Part shown: piece by piece, positions 8,202 to 16,565 of the stretch
Position numbering within the stretch: position 1 is the first letter of the stretch
How the letters are laid out: each line of letters opens with the position of its first letter
Assembly: GCF_018687675.1 (NCBI RefSeq)
Contig: NZ_CP061302.1
Coordinates: 1,190,192-1,254,191 of the forward strand
Direction of reading: 5' to 3'
Length of the DNA: 64,000 bases
Source: Polynucleobacter sp. MG-Unter2-18
GTDB taxonomy: Bacteria > Pseudomonadota > Gammaproteobacteria > Burkholderiales > Burkholderiaceae
Program-made: the position numbers and the translations under genes
Notes under the pieces: generated by a model
What the model saw: the letters and a program-made list of their open reading frames with translations, nothing else
Databases searched by the model: none
Told to the model about the DNA's origin: nothing

Positions 8202-9059
8202 TTAGGCCAATTGATACCAATTCCGAATCACAGCCCAAGCCTCATCGGCAGTCTCGACAAAATGGATTAATTCCATATCCGCCTGATCTATCACGCCATG
8301 ATCTAGCATTTGCTTGAAGTTGATCACCTCTTGCCAAAATGTCTTTCCAACTAAGATGATTGGGAATCGTTCCACTTTTTTGGTTTGCATCAAGGTGAGG
8401 ACTTCGAAAAGCTCGTCAAAGGAACCAAAGCCGCCTGGGTAGGCCACAATTGCTCTTGCCCTGAGCATGAAATGCATTTTACGAATTGCAAAATAATGAA
8501 AGCGAAAGCTCAAACCTGGGGTCAGGTAGGAATTGGGATGCTGCTCTCTTGGCAGGCTGATATTAAAACCAATACTTTTATCCCCAGCTTCAAATGCACC
8601 ACGATTAGCGGCCTCCATAATTCCAGGGCCTCCACCAGTGGCAATGTGAAGTTTGTTTCGATCTTCGGATTGCGTTGCGTTATAGCTTGCAACAATGGAT
8701 CCAAACTCTCTGGCTGAATCGTAATACTTGCAGTGCAGTAAAGCGCGTTTGGCTTCAGCTATCGTCTCTGGGGTATTGGCCTGCTTTTCCAGATCTCGGG
8801 CTTTTTCACAGGATATAAAACGGGTGGATCCAAAAACGGTAATCGTATGCTCAATACCGTGCTCATGCAATAAGATCTCCGGCTTGAGTAATTCCAATTG
8901 AAAGCGCAATCCTAAAGTTTCTCGACGAGCCAAAAATGCTTGGTCATCAAATGCAAATTGATAGGAGTCTTTAGAGCTGTCTTCTGCCAACTGGCTTTTT
9001 TGAAGATTCAGAAAATCCGTAATTGTTTGAGAGTTATTTACAGGGAGTCTTGGACTCAT
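8202..9059 (-). CDS. LOG family protein (TIGR00730-like)
   Basis: This is a 285-residue protein of the lysine-decarboxylase-like/LOG fold, whose characterised members hydrolyse nucleoside 5'-monophosphates to free base and ribose phosphate. It has the nucleotide-binding GGGPGIMEAANRGA near residue 142 and the signature PGGFGSFDELFEVLTLMQ near residue 208, including the catalytic Glu. It is longer than the about 190-residue plant-like LOGs because of an N-terminal extension of about 90 residues, as in many proteobacterial homologues. Old annotation as lysine decarboxylase should be avoided. Confidence 0.85.
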   Translation of the reverse strand: MSPRLPVNNSQTITDFLNLQKSQLAEDSSKDSYQFAFDDQAFLARRETLGLRFQLELLKPEILLHEHGIEHTITVFGSTRFISCEKARDLEKQANTPETIAEAKRALLHCKYYDSAREFGSIVASYNATQSEDRNKLHIATGGGPGIMEAANRGAFEAGDKSIGFNISLPREQHPNSYLTPGLSFRFHYFAIRKMHFMLRARAIVAYPGGFGSFDELFEVLTLMQTKKVERFPIILVGKTFWQEVINFKQMLDHGVIDQADMELIHFVETADEAWAVIRNWYQLA

Positions 9060-9267
9060 ATCGGCACCTTTATTCCAAGCTTTAACAATGATCTATCTTG
9101 AATCCTGAGCATGATTCTTACGCTGACGCGCCCAAGAGACATAGCTTCAGAATTAGTATTACTACCTAGAATATTGCATTAATTTCGCATCTAGGGCTTA
9201 TTCGGATTTACCAGGAGCGCTTCAGGCATTAATATATGGGCATATTAACCAAACCGAAGGAAATGCA

Positions 9268-9471
9268 ATGAGCAACCGTTCAATCATCATCATGGTAATA
9301 GTATTAATCTCTGCTACAGCCTATTTACTCATCAAAGGCGACGGCGATATTGATATGGGTGGCGAGAAGCATGGTGCTGAAGCTGCTCACATGGAAGAGG
9401 CTAAGAAAAATGCTCCTGCAGCGGCGCCAGCTGCTCCCGCACCTGCTCCAGCAGCCGATGTAAAGAAATAA
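9268..9471 (+). CDS. Small single-pass protein with Ala/Pro tail
   Basis: This is a 67-residue protein with one N-terminal hydrophobic helix (residues 6-23), a short acidic and His-containing middle, and a low-complexity tail of alternating Ala and Pro. It has a good ribosome site (GAAGGAAA) and a strong terminator, so it is a genuine transcription unit. No family is recognised. It is likely an inner-membrane anchored protein with a flexible tail. Confidence 0.72.
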   Translation: MSNRSIIIMVIVLISATAYLLIKGDGDIDMGGEKHGAEAAHMEEAKKNAPAAAPAAPAPAPAADVKK

Positions 9472-9492
9472 TCTCTTCTCGAGATAAAGAGG

Positions 9493-9515
9493 CCGCGGTT
9501 CGCCGCGGTTTTTTT
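9493..9515 (+). terminator. Rho-independent terminator
   Basis: A CCGCGG / CCGCGG stem closed by a TTCG tetraloop is followed by seven T residues, 21 bases after the small membrane protein gene. It is a textbook intrinsic terminator. Confidence 0.9.
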
Positions 9516-9641
9516 ATGCCAATTTCTGTATCGCTGCTATTAAATTAAAAGATTATTTGGAGACGCCCTGGAGTAATGCCATTGCTCCACCCTCACTCTT
9601 AATGCATCCTCTGCTGTAAAGCCACTCATCAGAGCGATACT

Positions 9642-10529
9642 ATGGATATGACTCCCCCTAAAGAACTGAGATCTCTCGAACTCATCACTCGACTTCAGCG
9701 AGCGCCCACAGAACATAAAGGGAGCGCAGGTAAGGTACTGCTCGTTGGCGGTGCGCCGGGCATGGCTGGAGCCCTCATGTTGTCAGGTAAGGCTGCACTT
9801 CACCTAGGAGCGGGTTGGACTATTTTAGAAATGCTGGATCCCACATCCGCTCATGCACTACCGGAACAAGCAGAGCTCATGATCCGCCTTGCCAGCTTTA
9901 ATGCTCAAACTCAACTAGAAACTACCGCACCGGATGTCATTGCGATTGGGCCGGGCCTGGGGTTTTCTGCTCTGGCTAGGGATTGGCTAATAGCTTCGCT
10001 AAGCTATCCAAAGGTGCCACTCGTAATTGATGCCGATGCGCTCAATTTGATTGCCGATAACCCAGAATTCTTAGATCTCCTCAAGCAGCGTAATACAGCA
10101 TTTCCAGGCATGACCGTACTTACCCCGCATCCCGGAGAGGCGGCACATCTTCTCAACATGACTGCAGCCGGGATACAAGCAAATCGCGCTGCAGCCCTCT
10201 CTGATTTAGTCAAACTCACTAATTCTATTGTTGTTCTCAAAGGTCAACATACGCTAGTTGCCTCACCTCTTCACTCAGCTGAACAGTGCTCTCAAGGCAA
10301 TCCTGGTATGGCCATTGGCGGCATGGGTGATGTCTTAACTGGCACTATCGCAGCCATTGCAGCCCAAGGCATCCGCCACAATCTGGATTTATGGGAGTCT
10401 AGCTGTATTGGGGTACAGCTACACGCTACTGCAGCCGATAGTTTGGTAGCGCAGCAGATTGGTCCCATTGGACTTACTCCATCAGAGCTTATTTTGGAGA
10501 TGCGGAGTCTACTCAACAAGCTGTTATAA
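9642..10529 (+). CDS. nnrD: ADP-dependent NAD(P)H-hydrate dehydratase
   Basis: This enzyme repairs damaged NAD(P)H hydrates using ADP or ATP in the cytoplasm. The 295-residue protein covers the dehydratase (YjeF C-terminal, ribokinase-like) domain only: GSAGKVLLVGG near residue 27, DADALNL near 127, LTPHPGEAA near 162, and the nucleotide/catalytic loop GGMGDVLTG near residue 225. The epimerase (NnrE) domain fused to it in E. coli is absent and must be encoded elsewhere. It is followed six bases later by an EamA transporter on the same strand. Confidence 0.9.
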   Translation: MDMTPPKELRSLELITRLQRAPTEHKGSAGKVLLVGGAPGMAGALMLSGKAALHLGAGWTILEMLDPTSAHALPEQAELMIRLASFNAQTQLETTAPDVIAIGPGLGFSALARDWLIASLSYPKVPLVIDADALNLIADNPEFLDLLKQRNTAFPGMTVLTPHPGEAAHLLNMTAAGIQANRAAALSDLVKLTNSIVVLKGQHTLVASPLHSAEQCSQGNPGMAIGGMGDVLTGTIAAIAAQGIRHNLDLWESSCIGVQLHATAADSLVAQQIGPIGLTPSELILEMRSLLNKLL

Positions 10530-10535
10530 AACATC

Positions 10536-11516
10536 ATGCAATCAGTCAGTGGAATTCTTCATCATCGCCGTTACGTCTACGGCCTCTTAATGGCTGGGCT
10601 GGGCTCCATACTGTTTTCCGGTAAGGCCATTCTGATTAAACTCGCCTTTGGCTACGGTGCAAATGCTGAGACGCTGATTGCTTTAAGGATGCTGATGGCG
10701 CTCCCACTCTTTTGGGGAATTTATTGGTGGCAAGCACGTAGACAAGTCATGAGTCCGCTGACATTGAAAGATCAAATCAAGATATTTTCCCTAGGATTTA
10801 TGGGCTACTTTCTTTCCAGCTATCTTGATTTTTTAGGGCTGCAATATATTTCCGTTGGACTAGAACGTATCGTGCTTTACCTGACGCCCACGATCGTATT
10901 GTTGATTTCTTATTTTGTATTGAACAAATCGATTAGTCGCTTGCAGTGGTATGCATTAGCAGTAGGATATCTTGGCGTGATCGTTGTATTTATCCAAGAT
11001 GCTAGCTCGACGGGATCAATGGCATTGCTCGGCATGCTACTGGTCTTTGCTAGCGCATGCTCTTATGCGATCTACATGATTGGATCCGGAGAAATGGTTA
11101 GACGTGTCGGTAGCGTCCGCTTAGTTGTCTATGCAAGTTCTGCATCAGCACTGATGAGCGTTATTCAAATTTTGATTTATGATCCAGCGGCTGTTTTTGT
11201 ACAGGCACCGCAAATCTACTGGCTCAGCCTGCTCAATGCCAGTTTATGTACAGTCATTCCAATGTTATTAATCATGATTGCTATTAATCGCATCGGCTCG
11301 CCCCTCGTTGCCCAAGCTGGAATACTGGGCCCCGTCTCCACCCTATTTATGGGTTGGATCGTATTGTCTGAACCAATTACTTGGCTTCAAATAGGCGGGA
11401 TGGGTTTGGTGATGGGAGCGATGTGGTTGCTAGTGCGCAACGATGCGCCGAACAAACAACAGGATCTGAACACTACAAAGCCTATAGATCCGGAGGGATC
11501 TGGCCCTCTAAGTTAG
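10536..11516 (+). CDS. EamA/DMT-family transporter
   Basis: This is a 326-residue inner-membrane protein with about ten hydrophobic helices arranged as two EamA repeats, typical of drug/metabolite transporter exporters of amino acids or other small metabolites. The second repeat includes the characteristic late segment GPVSTLFMGWIVLSEP. The substrate cannot be read from the sequence. It is tightly spaced behind nnrD and so probably shares its transcript; a functional link is not obvious. Confidence 0.85.
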   Translation: MQSVSGILHHRRYVYGLLMAGLGSILFSGKAILIKLAFGYGANAETLIALRMLMALPLFWGIYWWQARRQVMSPLTLKDQIKIFSLGFMGYFLSSYLDFLGLQYISVGLERIVLYLTPTIVLLISYFVLNKSISRLQWYALAVGYLGVIVVFIQDASSTGSMALLGMLLVFASACSYAIYMIGSGEMVRRVGSVRLVVYASSASALMSVIQILIYDPAAVFVQAPQIYWLSLLNASLCTVIPMLLIMIAINRIGSPLVAQAGILGPVSTLFMGWIVLSEPITWLQIGGMGLVMGAMWLLVRNDAPNKQQDLNTTKPIDPEGSGPLS

Positions 11517-11524
11517 TTGCTAAT

Positions 11525-11791
11525 TTATTGCTGGGGAGCTGCAGGCTCTTGAGCTGCTTTTACTTTCTTCTTGGATTTTTTCTTTGCCTTCTTCTCCGCC
11601 TTTTTATCTTTCTTCGATTTCTTTGCAGTCTTCTTTGCCGCTTTTTCTGGCTGGGTATCTGGCGTCGCTGAAGGAGCTGCCACAGGTGCTCCAGCTGGGG
11701 CTGGATCCGCTGCAACTACAGTCAATGGTAATAAACCAATTGAGGCAGAAACAATGGTGGCTAAGATCAATTTTGCTAAAGGGGTGTTCAT
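11525..11791 (-). CDS. Exported Lys-rich low-complexity protein
   Basis: This is an 88-residue protein with a Sec-type signal peptide (hydrophobic core at residues 8-25, probable cleavage after VVAA or nearby). An Ala/Pro linker and a strongly basic segment of repeated Lys-Lys-Ala/Ser units (about residues 50-78) follow. It resembles no functional family I recognise. A cationic periplasmic peptide may bind polyanions such as LPS, but that is inference. An open frame on the opposite strand over the same bases encodes Phe-rich low complexity and is a shadow. Confidence 0.65.
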   Translation of the reverse strand: MNTPLAKLILATIVSASIGLLPLTVVAADPAPAGAPVAAPSATPDTQPEKAAKKTAKKSKKDKKAEKKAKKKSKKKVKAAQEPAAPQQ

Positions 11792-11833
11792 TTGGGGGCC
11801 GATAGGTTCATGGGTAGCTTAATGATACTGAAT

Positions 11834-11856
11834 TAAAAAGCCGTCCTAAGACGGCC
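11834..11856 (-). terminator. Terminator of the class V aminotransferase gene
   Basis: The stem GCCGTC / GACGGC with a CTAA loop is followed on the minus strand by a run of five T residues. It lies 25 bases past the aminotransferase stop. Confidence 0.75.
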
Positions 11857-11881
11857 TTTCGTAGAAACAAATTCAAGTTAC

Positions 11882-13030
11882 TTAAGCTGGCTGTGCTTCA
11901 GTCTCAGTAATTTTTTCTAGTGCGGTTGCAAGATGGTCCACTGTACGGTCAACATGAGCCAACTTCTCTAGACCAAATAAGCCGAGGCGGAATGTACGGA
12001 AGTCTAGACGCTCATCACACTGCAAGGGCACACCAGCTGCTGTTTGCATACCAAGAGCAATAAACTTTTTACCTGACTGAATATCCGGATCCTTGGTATA
12101 GCTCACCACTACACCGGGAGCCTGAAAGCCTTTAGCTGCAACCGAGTTGTAGCCATTGGATACCAATAAGGCACGAACCTTATCACCCAACTCTTGTTGC
12201 TTCGCTTTGAGTGCAGCAAAACCTAAAGACTGAGTTTCTTTCATCACGTTACGCAAGATTTTGAGCGCATCGGTTGGCATGGTGGTGTGATACACGTGAC
12301 CACCCTTTTCATAGGCTTCCATAATTTGAAGCCACTTATTCAGATCCATTGAGAAGCTGCTACTTTGAGTTGATTTAATGCGCTCACGTGCTCTATCACC
12401 CATGGCCACCATTGCGCAGCAAGGTGAACTACTCCAACCTTTTTGAGGTGCAGTGATTAACAAGTCGATATTACAAGCCTTCATATCTACCCAAGTTGCG
12501 CCTGATGCGATGCAATCGAGTACAAACAAACCATTGACTGAGCGTACTGCTTCACCCACTGCCTTGAGGTAGTCATCCGGCAAGATAATGCCTGCGGAAG
12601 TTTCTACGTGAGGAGCGAAAACAACTGCTGGCTTTTCCTTTTTAATAAAAGCCACTACTTCTTCGATCGGCGCAGGTGCAAATACACCTTGCGTAGCATC
12701 TTCTAATTGCCTACCTTTAATAACGGTAATGTCTTTGGTGATATTGGCCAAATCAAAAATCTGAGTCCAGCGATAGCTAAACCAACCGTTACGCAAAATA
12801 AGACATTTTTCGTTATTGGCAAATTGACGAGCAACGGCTTCCATACCAAAAGTGCCACTACCTGGAACGATCACTGCAGAACTTGCGTTGTAAGCATCTT
12901 TCAAGACACTAGAAATATCCACGATGACTTTTTTGAATTCTTCAGACATGTGATTTAGCGAGCGGTCAGTGTAAACAACTGAGAACTCTAAGAGACCGTC
13001 TGGATCAACATTTGGGAGCAAGCCTGGCAT
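11882..13030 (-). CDS. Class V aminotransferase (alanine/serine-glyoxylate type)
   Basis: This is a 382-residue PLP enzyme of the fold-type I class V group that includes alanine-glyoxylate and serine-glyoxylate aminotransferases. It shows GSGTFGMEA near residue 57, DCIASGATW near 172 with the PLP-binding Asp, and the Schiff-base Lys in the motif APQKGWSSSP near residue 197. It probably transaminates glyoxylate or another small oxo acid with alanine or serine as donor. The sequence cannot distinguish these. It is monocistronic with its own terminator. Confidence 0.82.
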   Translation of the reverse strand: MPGLLPNVDPDGLLEFSVVYTDRSLNHMSEEFKKVIVDISSVLKDAYNASSAVIVPGSGTFGMEAVARQFANNEKCLILRNGWFSYRWTQIFDLANITKDITVIKGRQLEDATQGVFAPAPIEEVVAFIKKEKPAVVFAPHVETSAGIILPDDYLKAVGEAVRSVNGLFVLDCIASGATWVDMKACNIDLLITAPQKGWSSSPCCAMVAMGDRARERIKSTQSSSFSMDLNKWLQIMEAYEKGGHVYHTTMPTDALKILRNVMKETQSLGFAALKAKQQELGDKVRALLVSNGYNSVAAKGFQAPGVVVSYTKDPDIQSGKKFIALGMQTAAGVPLQCDERLDFRTFRLGLFGLEKLAHVDRTVDHLATALEKITETEAQPA

Positions 13031-13134
13031 AGTAATTTCCTAGTAAATCGTGTGATTAGCCCTAAATGATACTGATTTAGCGCTATTTGGGTACTTAGCC
13101 TTTGAAAACGGCCTTTTTGAGTCAATAAAAGGGG

Positions 13135-14043
13135 TTAGGTACTTTTCTGCCTTGCAGATGAAACCAGTATTCCGACTACGATCAGGACGAAAGCTAAGCC
13201 ATGAAAAAGCTGGGGTGGATCTCCTAGGATCGCAGCTGACAGCAGCGCTGTAAATAAGGGTATGAGGTTGGCAAAGAATGCTGCCACCGTCGGTCCGGCT
13301 CCATTCACCCCCAAACCCCAGCAGCGATAAGCAATTAAGGAGGGGCCAATGGCTACAAATAAGATCAATGCCCCTGTCCAATAATTGAGATCAATAAAGG
13401 CGTGCCCCGTGGCAATTTCCGCGCCCTCAAACAACATCGTCCATAAGAATCCAATTAAGACCTGCGCCATCAAAAACTCTGCCCAGGGCCACTGCCGCTC
13501 AGTACTCTCTCCCGGGCGACTAATCATCCAGCTATAAAAGGCCCAGAGAATCGTGGCTAACATAATGAGCAAATCACCCATGACTACTTCCATGCTCAAG
13601 AGACTGGCAGGCTCACCCCGCGTGAGAACTACGGTAACGCCCACCAAGGAGACAACTGCACCTAAGAGCTGTAGCAGCGTCGGCTTCACTTGATAAAAGA
13701 TAGTCCCGATCAGGAGCATCCAGATTGGCATGCTCGCACCAATGAGGGTGACATTAATAGCAGTCGAGGTTTGCAAGGCGAGATACAAGAGCACGTTATA
13801 GCTACCTACCCCCAATAATCCCAAAACAAGGAAGCGGCTCTTGTTTTGCCATAGGGCGCTACTTGGCTTTAGGATCCGCCAGCCAAGAGGCAGTAGCAGT
13901 AGAGCCGCTAAACCCCAGCGGACAGCACTGAGGGTGATCGGCGAAATGCTTCCTACTAAGACCCGTCCAGCGATTGCATTACCTGCCCAAAGGAGGGTCG
14001 CAAGCGATAAATAAAAGACAGTTGAGAGGGGTATTTGAGGCAT
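13135..14043 (-). CDS. EamA/DMT-family transporter
   Basis: This is a 302-residue ten-helix inner-membrane transporter built from two EamA repeats. The first repeat has LWAGNAIAGR near residue 18, typical of the family. The second ends with AAILGDPPQLFHGLAFVLIVVGI, in the usual place of the LGE/LxGE element. Members export amino acids, purines or other metabolites; the substrate is unknown. The gene lies between the aminotransferase (same strand, 105 bases away) and the divergent hydroxyacid oxidase. Confidence 0.85.
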   Translation of the reverse strand: MPQIPLSTVFYLSLATLLWAGNAIAGRVLVGSISPITLSAVRWGLAALLLLPLGWRILKPSSALWQNKSRFLVLGLLGVGSYNVLLYLALQTSTAINVTLIGASMPIWMLLIGTIFYQVKPTLLQLLGAVVSLVGVTVVLTRGEPASLLSMEVVMGDLLIMLATILWAFYSWMISRPGESTERQWPWAEFLMAQVLIGFLWTMLFEGAEIATGHAFIDLNYWTGALILFVAIGPSLIAYRCWGLGVNGAGPTVAAFFANLIPLFTALLSAAILGDPPQLFHGLAFVLIVVGILVSSARQKST

Positions 14044-14189
14044 TCGGGGGATGTAGGTGAATGAGTGGCTGTTTAGAGCCTCAAGAAGGGCTTTGCCTAG
14101 TCATTGTAGAAACAAATGCTCGGTATTGCTAAGATAGAGCTTAAATTAGCGTCAGACATCTGGCGCTAGCAACACACCGAGGGGTTTTA

Positions 14190-15335
14190 GTGACAATCAT
14201 CACCAACATTGAAGATTTACGAGTTCTGCATCAGAAGCGCACCCCCAAGATGTTTTATGACTATGCGGACTCCGGGTCATGGACTGAATCCACCTACCGC
14301 GCGAATGAGTCGGATTTTCAGAAAATCAAACTACGTCAACGCGTAGCCGTCAATATGGTCAACCGCACCACCAAAACAACCATGGTCGGACAAGAGGTTG
14401 CTATGCCAGTGGCATTAGCGCCTACTGGACTTACTGGCATGCAGCATGCTGATGGTGAAATTTTAGCGGCCCGCGCTGCAGAAAAATTTGGCGTCCCCTT
14501 CTGCCTTTCTACGATGAGTATTTGCTCGATTGAAGATGTGGCAGAACGTACTACCAAACCATTTTGGTTTCAGCTTTATGTCATGAAAGACCGCGGCTTT
14601 ATTGAGCGTCTCATTGAGCGTGCCAAAGCAGCCAAATGCTCTGCCCTCGTTCTCACTTTAGATTTACAGATTCTGGGACAACGCCATAAAGATTTAAAAA
14701 ATGGTTTGTCTGCACCTCCAAAGCTGACGATTGCCAACATCATCAACATGATGACTAAGCCCCGTTGGTGCATGGGCATGGCAATGACTCCCCGTAGAAC
14801 CTTTCGCAATATTGTTGGTCACGCCACTGGTGTTGGCAATATGTCCTCCCTCTCCTCTTGGACTGCCGAGCAGTTTGACCCAGGTCTGAGCTGGGATGAT
14901 GTGGAATGGATTAAAAAGCTCTGGGGCGGCAAATTGATTATTAAAGGCATCTTGGATGAAGAGGATGCCCGCTTTGCTGCTAATTCTGGTGCGGATGCCC
15001 TCATTGTTTCCAATCATGGTGGCCGTCAATTAGACGGCGCAATCTCCAGCATCAAAGCATTGCCCGGCATTGTGGATGCTGTTGGTAAAGATATTGAGGT
15101 GTGGATGGATGGCGGCATTCGTTCCGGACAAGATGTTTTAAAAGCTTGGGCATTAGGAGCACGTGGCACATTAATTGGTCGCCCCTTCCTCTATGGCCTG
15201 GGTGCTATGGGCGAGGCCGGCGTCACTAAATGCTTAGAGCTGATTCATAATGAATTGGATATCACTATGGCGTTTACAGGACACCGTGATATCCAAAATG
15301 TGACTAAAGATATTTTGTATCCAGGAACTTTTTAA
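14190..15335 (+). CDS. FMN-dependent 2-hydroxyacid oxidase/dehydrogenase (LldD-like)
   Basis: This is a 381-residue TIM-barrel flavoenzyme of the L-lactate dehydrogenase/glycolate oxidase family. Motifs include FYDYADSGSW near residue 23 with the substrate Tyr, the FMN-binding APTGL near 76, the active-site His in VSNHGGRQLDG near residue 278, and the phosphate-binding DGGIRSG plus GRPFLYG. It oxidises an L-2-hydroxyacid such as lactate, passing electrons to quinone or oxygen. The start is a GTG preceded by GAGGGG. Just before its stop begins the open frame of the next gene, so the two are likely co-transcribed. Confidence 0.88.
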   Translation: MTIITNIEDLRVLHQKRTPKMFYDYADSGSWTESTYRANESDFQKIKLRQRVAVNMVNRTTKTTMVGQEVAMPVALAPTGLTGMQHADGEILAARAAEKFGVPFCLSTMSICSIEDVAERTTKPFWFQLYVMKDRGFIERLIERAKAAKCSALVLTLDLQILGQRHKDLKNGLSAPPKLTIANIINMMTKPRWCMGMAMTPRRTFRNIVGHATGVGNMSSLSSWTAEQFDPGLSWDDVEWIKKLWGGKLIIKGILDEEDARFAANSGADALIVSNHGGRQLDGAISSIKALPGIVDAVGKDIEVWMDGGIRSGQDVLKAWALGARGTLIGRPFLYGLGAMGEAGVTKCLELIHNELDITMAFTGHRDIQNVTKDILYPGTF

Positions 15336-15336
15336 T

Positions 15337-16137
15337 ATTCCACACTTCGCTAATTATCCCGGACTCGTATTTGTCATCTCTGCTGTAGCCCTCTCAGGCT
15401 CAGTATGGTTTGGTAATGCCGTATTGAGTAAGTACCGCACTAAAGATACGGAGACCTCTGCAGACTTAGGAGTGATCCAAAGTGCAACCCTCACCCTACT
15501 TGGCCTCATTATTGGATTCACCTTTTCCATGGCGATTGCTCGCTATGACTTGAGGCAGACTTATGAGGAAGCTGAGGCAAATGCCATTGGTACAGAATTT
15601 TTAAGGGCCGACCTATTGCCCGGCAAAACTGCGGAATCCATCAAGGGACTTCTCAACGAATATTTGGATCAGCGTATTTTGTTTTACTCTAAGCAAGATC
15701 ATGAGACGGCTAAGCAAATTACAAAACGCACAATTGCTCTAGAGAATGCCATGTGGAACGAATTGCTCCCTGTGGCACGAACACAATCAACCCCAACTAT
15801 TGCGCTCGTCATCTCAGGAATGAATGATGTGATTAACTCCCATGGCTATACCCAAGCAGCCTGGTGGAACCGTATTCCGACTGGCGCTTGGTGGCTGATG
15901 GCTGCGATCGCAATTGCGGCCAATGTATTGGTGGGCTTTGGAGCGCGGAACTTTAAACCGAATGTCGGCCTTTTTATGATTTTCCCAACCATGATTGCCG
16001 TTGCCTTCTTTTTGATTGCAGACATTGATAGCCCTCGTGGTGGCGTTATTCGTATCGATCCACGAAATCTAATCGATTTAAAAAACAACATGAGCCCCCC
16101 AAATGGCTCAGCCCCTACTAGAGGCATTAATAAATGA
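15337..16137 (+). CDS. DUF4239 membrane protein with probable AUU start
   Basis: This membrane protein of the DUF4239 type has helices at about residues 12-30, 52-68, 180-200 and 208-225, and a helical periplasmic middle. The only ordinary start codon in frame is a TTG at 15424, which would delete the first transmembrane helix. The frame stays open upstream to 15304, and the residues NIPHFANYPGLVFV plus a following hydrophobic stretch look like a real N-terminus. An ATT at 15337 sits ten bases after an AGGA, immediately after the stop of the oxidase gene, so I propose an AUU start (266 aa). The conservative model is 15424-16137. The function is unknown. Confidence 0.65.
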   Translation: MPHFANYPGLVFVISAVALSGSVWFGNAVLSKYRTKDTETSADLGVIQSATLTLLGLIIGFTFSMAIARYDLRQTYEEAEANAIGTEFLRADLLPGKTAESIKGLLNEYLDQRILFYSKQDHETAKQITKRTIALENAMWNELLPVARTQSTPTIALVISGMNDVINSHGYTQAAWWNRIPTGAWWLMAAIAIAANVLVGFGARNFKPNVGLFMIFPTMIAVAFFLIADIDSPRGGVIRIDPRNLIDLKNNMSPPNGSAPTRGINK

Positions 16138-16325
16138 AGCGTATTGTTGATGTATATAAAGATAGGGGTCGAGAGCTTGTGTGGACTTACGTCATTCACC
16201 TTGGCAATCTTGAATTTCACCCAGCTCAAATTGATTTTGAGCAAGAGGCACTGCGACTTTCTCAACTGGATAAACGTGGTACACCAAACGAGTTGAGTGC
16301 CAAAGCTAGACTTACCGTTCGATAA
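16134..16325 (+). CDS. Small conserved-looking hypothetical protein
   Basis: This is a 63-residue soluble protein whose ATG overlaps the stop of the DUF4239 gene (ATGA), a classic translational coupling. It is mixed in composition, with an acidic helix in the middle (FEQEALRLSQLDK). It is not low complexity and has no signal or membrane segment. I do not recognise a family. The tight overlap and the next small gene 21 bases downstream support a real operon. Confidence 0.55.
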   Translation: MKRIVDVYKDRGRELVWTYVIHLGNLEFHPAQIDFEQEALRLSQLDKRGTPNELSAKARLTVR

Positions 16326-16346
16326 CTTCTACCTTAGTTCCGAAAT

Positions 16347-16523
16347 ATGAAACCTTTAAGCAAAAAAGCCAAGATGGCAGTGGGATGGACAATCTTGATG
16401 ACCGTCACTGGAACTGCCATGCTCCATCAATGGGAATTTTTTGCAATGGGATGTGCGTCCATTGCAATGCTGCTCGTTGCCAATCACTATGGCTTACTGA
16501 AAGATCCTGAAGACAAAAAATAA
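16347..16523 (+). CDS. Small two-helix membrane protein
   Basis: This is a 58-residue protein with two short hydrophobic helices (about residues 11-26 and 30-45), a basic N-terminus (KPLSKKAKM) and an acidic C-terminus (DPEDKK). That gives a clear inside-in hairpin topology. It follows the two preceding genes in the same direction and ends just before a hairpin. No family or function is recognised. It is short, so the call rests on topology, position and coding character. Confidence 0.6.
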   Translation: MKPLSKKAKMAVGWTILMTVTGTAMLHQWEFFAMGCASIAMLLVANHYGLLKDPEDKK

Positions 16524-16549
16524 GGCCCCTATCTTTCGATAGAGGCCCT
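16523..16549. terminator. Bidirectional hairpin terminator
   Basis: A stem of about ten pairs (GGCCCCTATC / GATAGAGGCC with one irregularity) and a short loop lies between convergent genes. On the minus strand it is followed by a T-rich run, so it best serves the ene-reductase gene; on the plus strand it closes the small-gene operon. Confidence 0.75.
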
Positions 16550-16565
16550 GATGGCTCTTTAGCAA

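Noticed and set aside
11571..11822. Phe-rich plus-strand open frame
   Set aside because: It is the reverse of a Lys-rich gene; low complexity and no start signal.
13040..13381. Minus-strand 113-aa open frame
   Set aside because: It lies mostly inside the EamA gene in another frame and has no family pattern.
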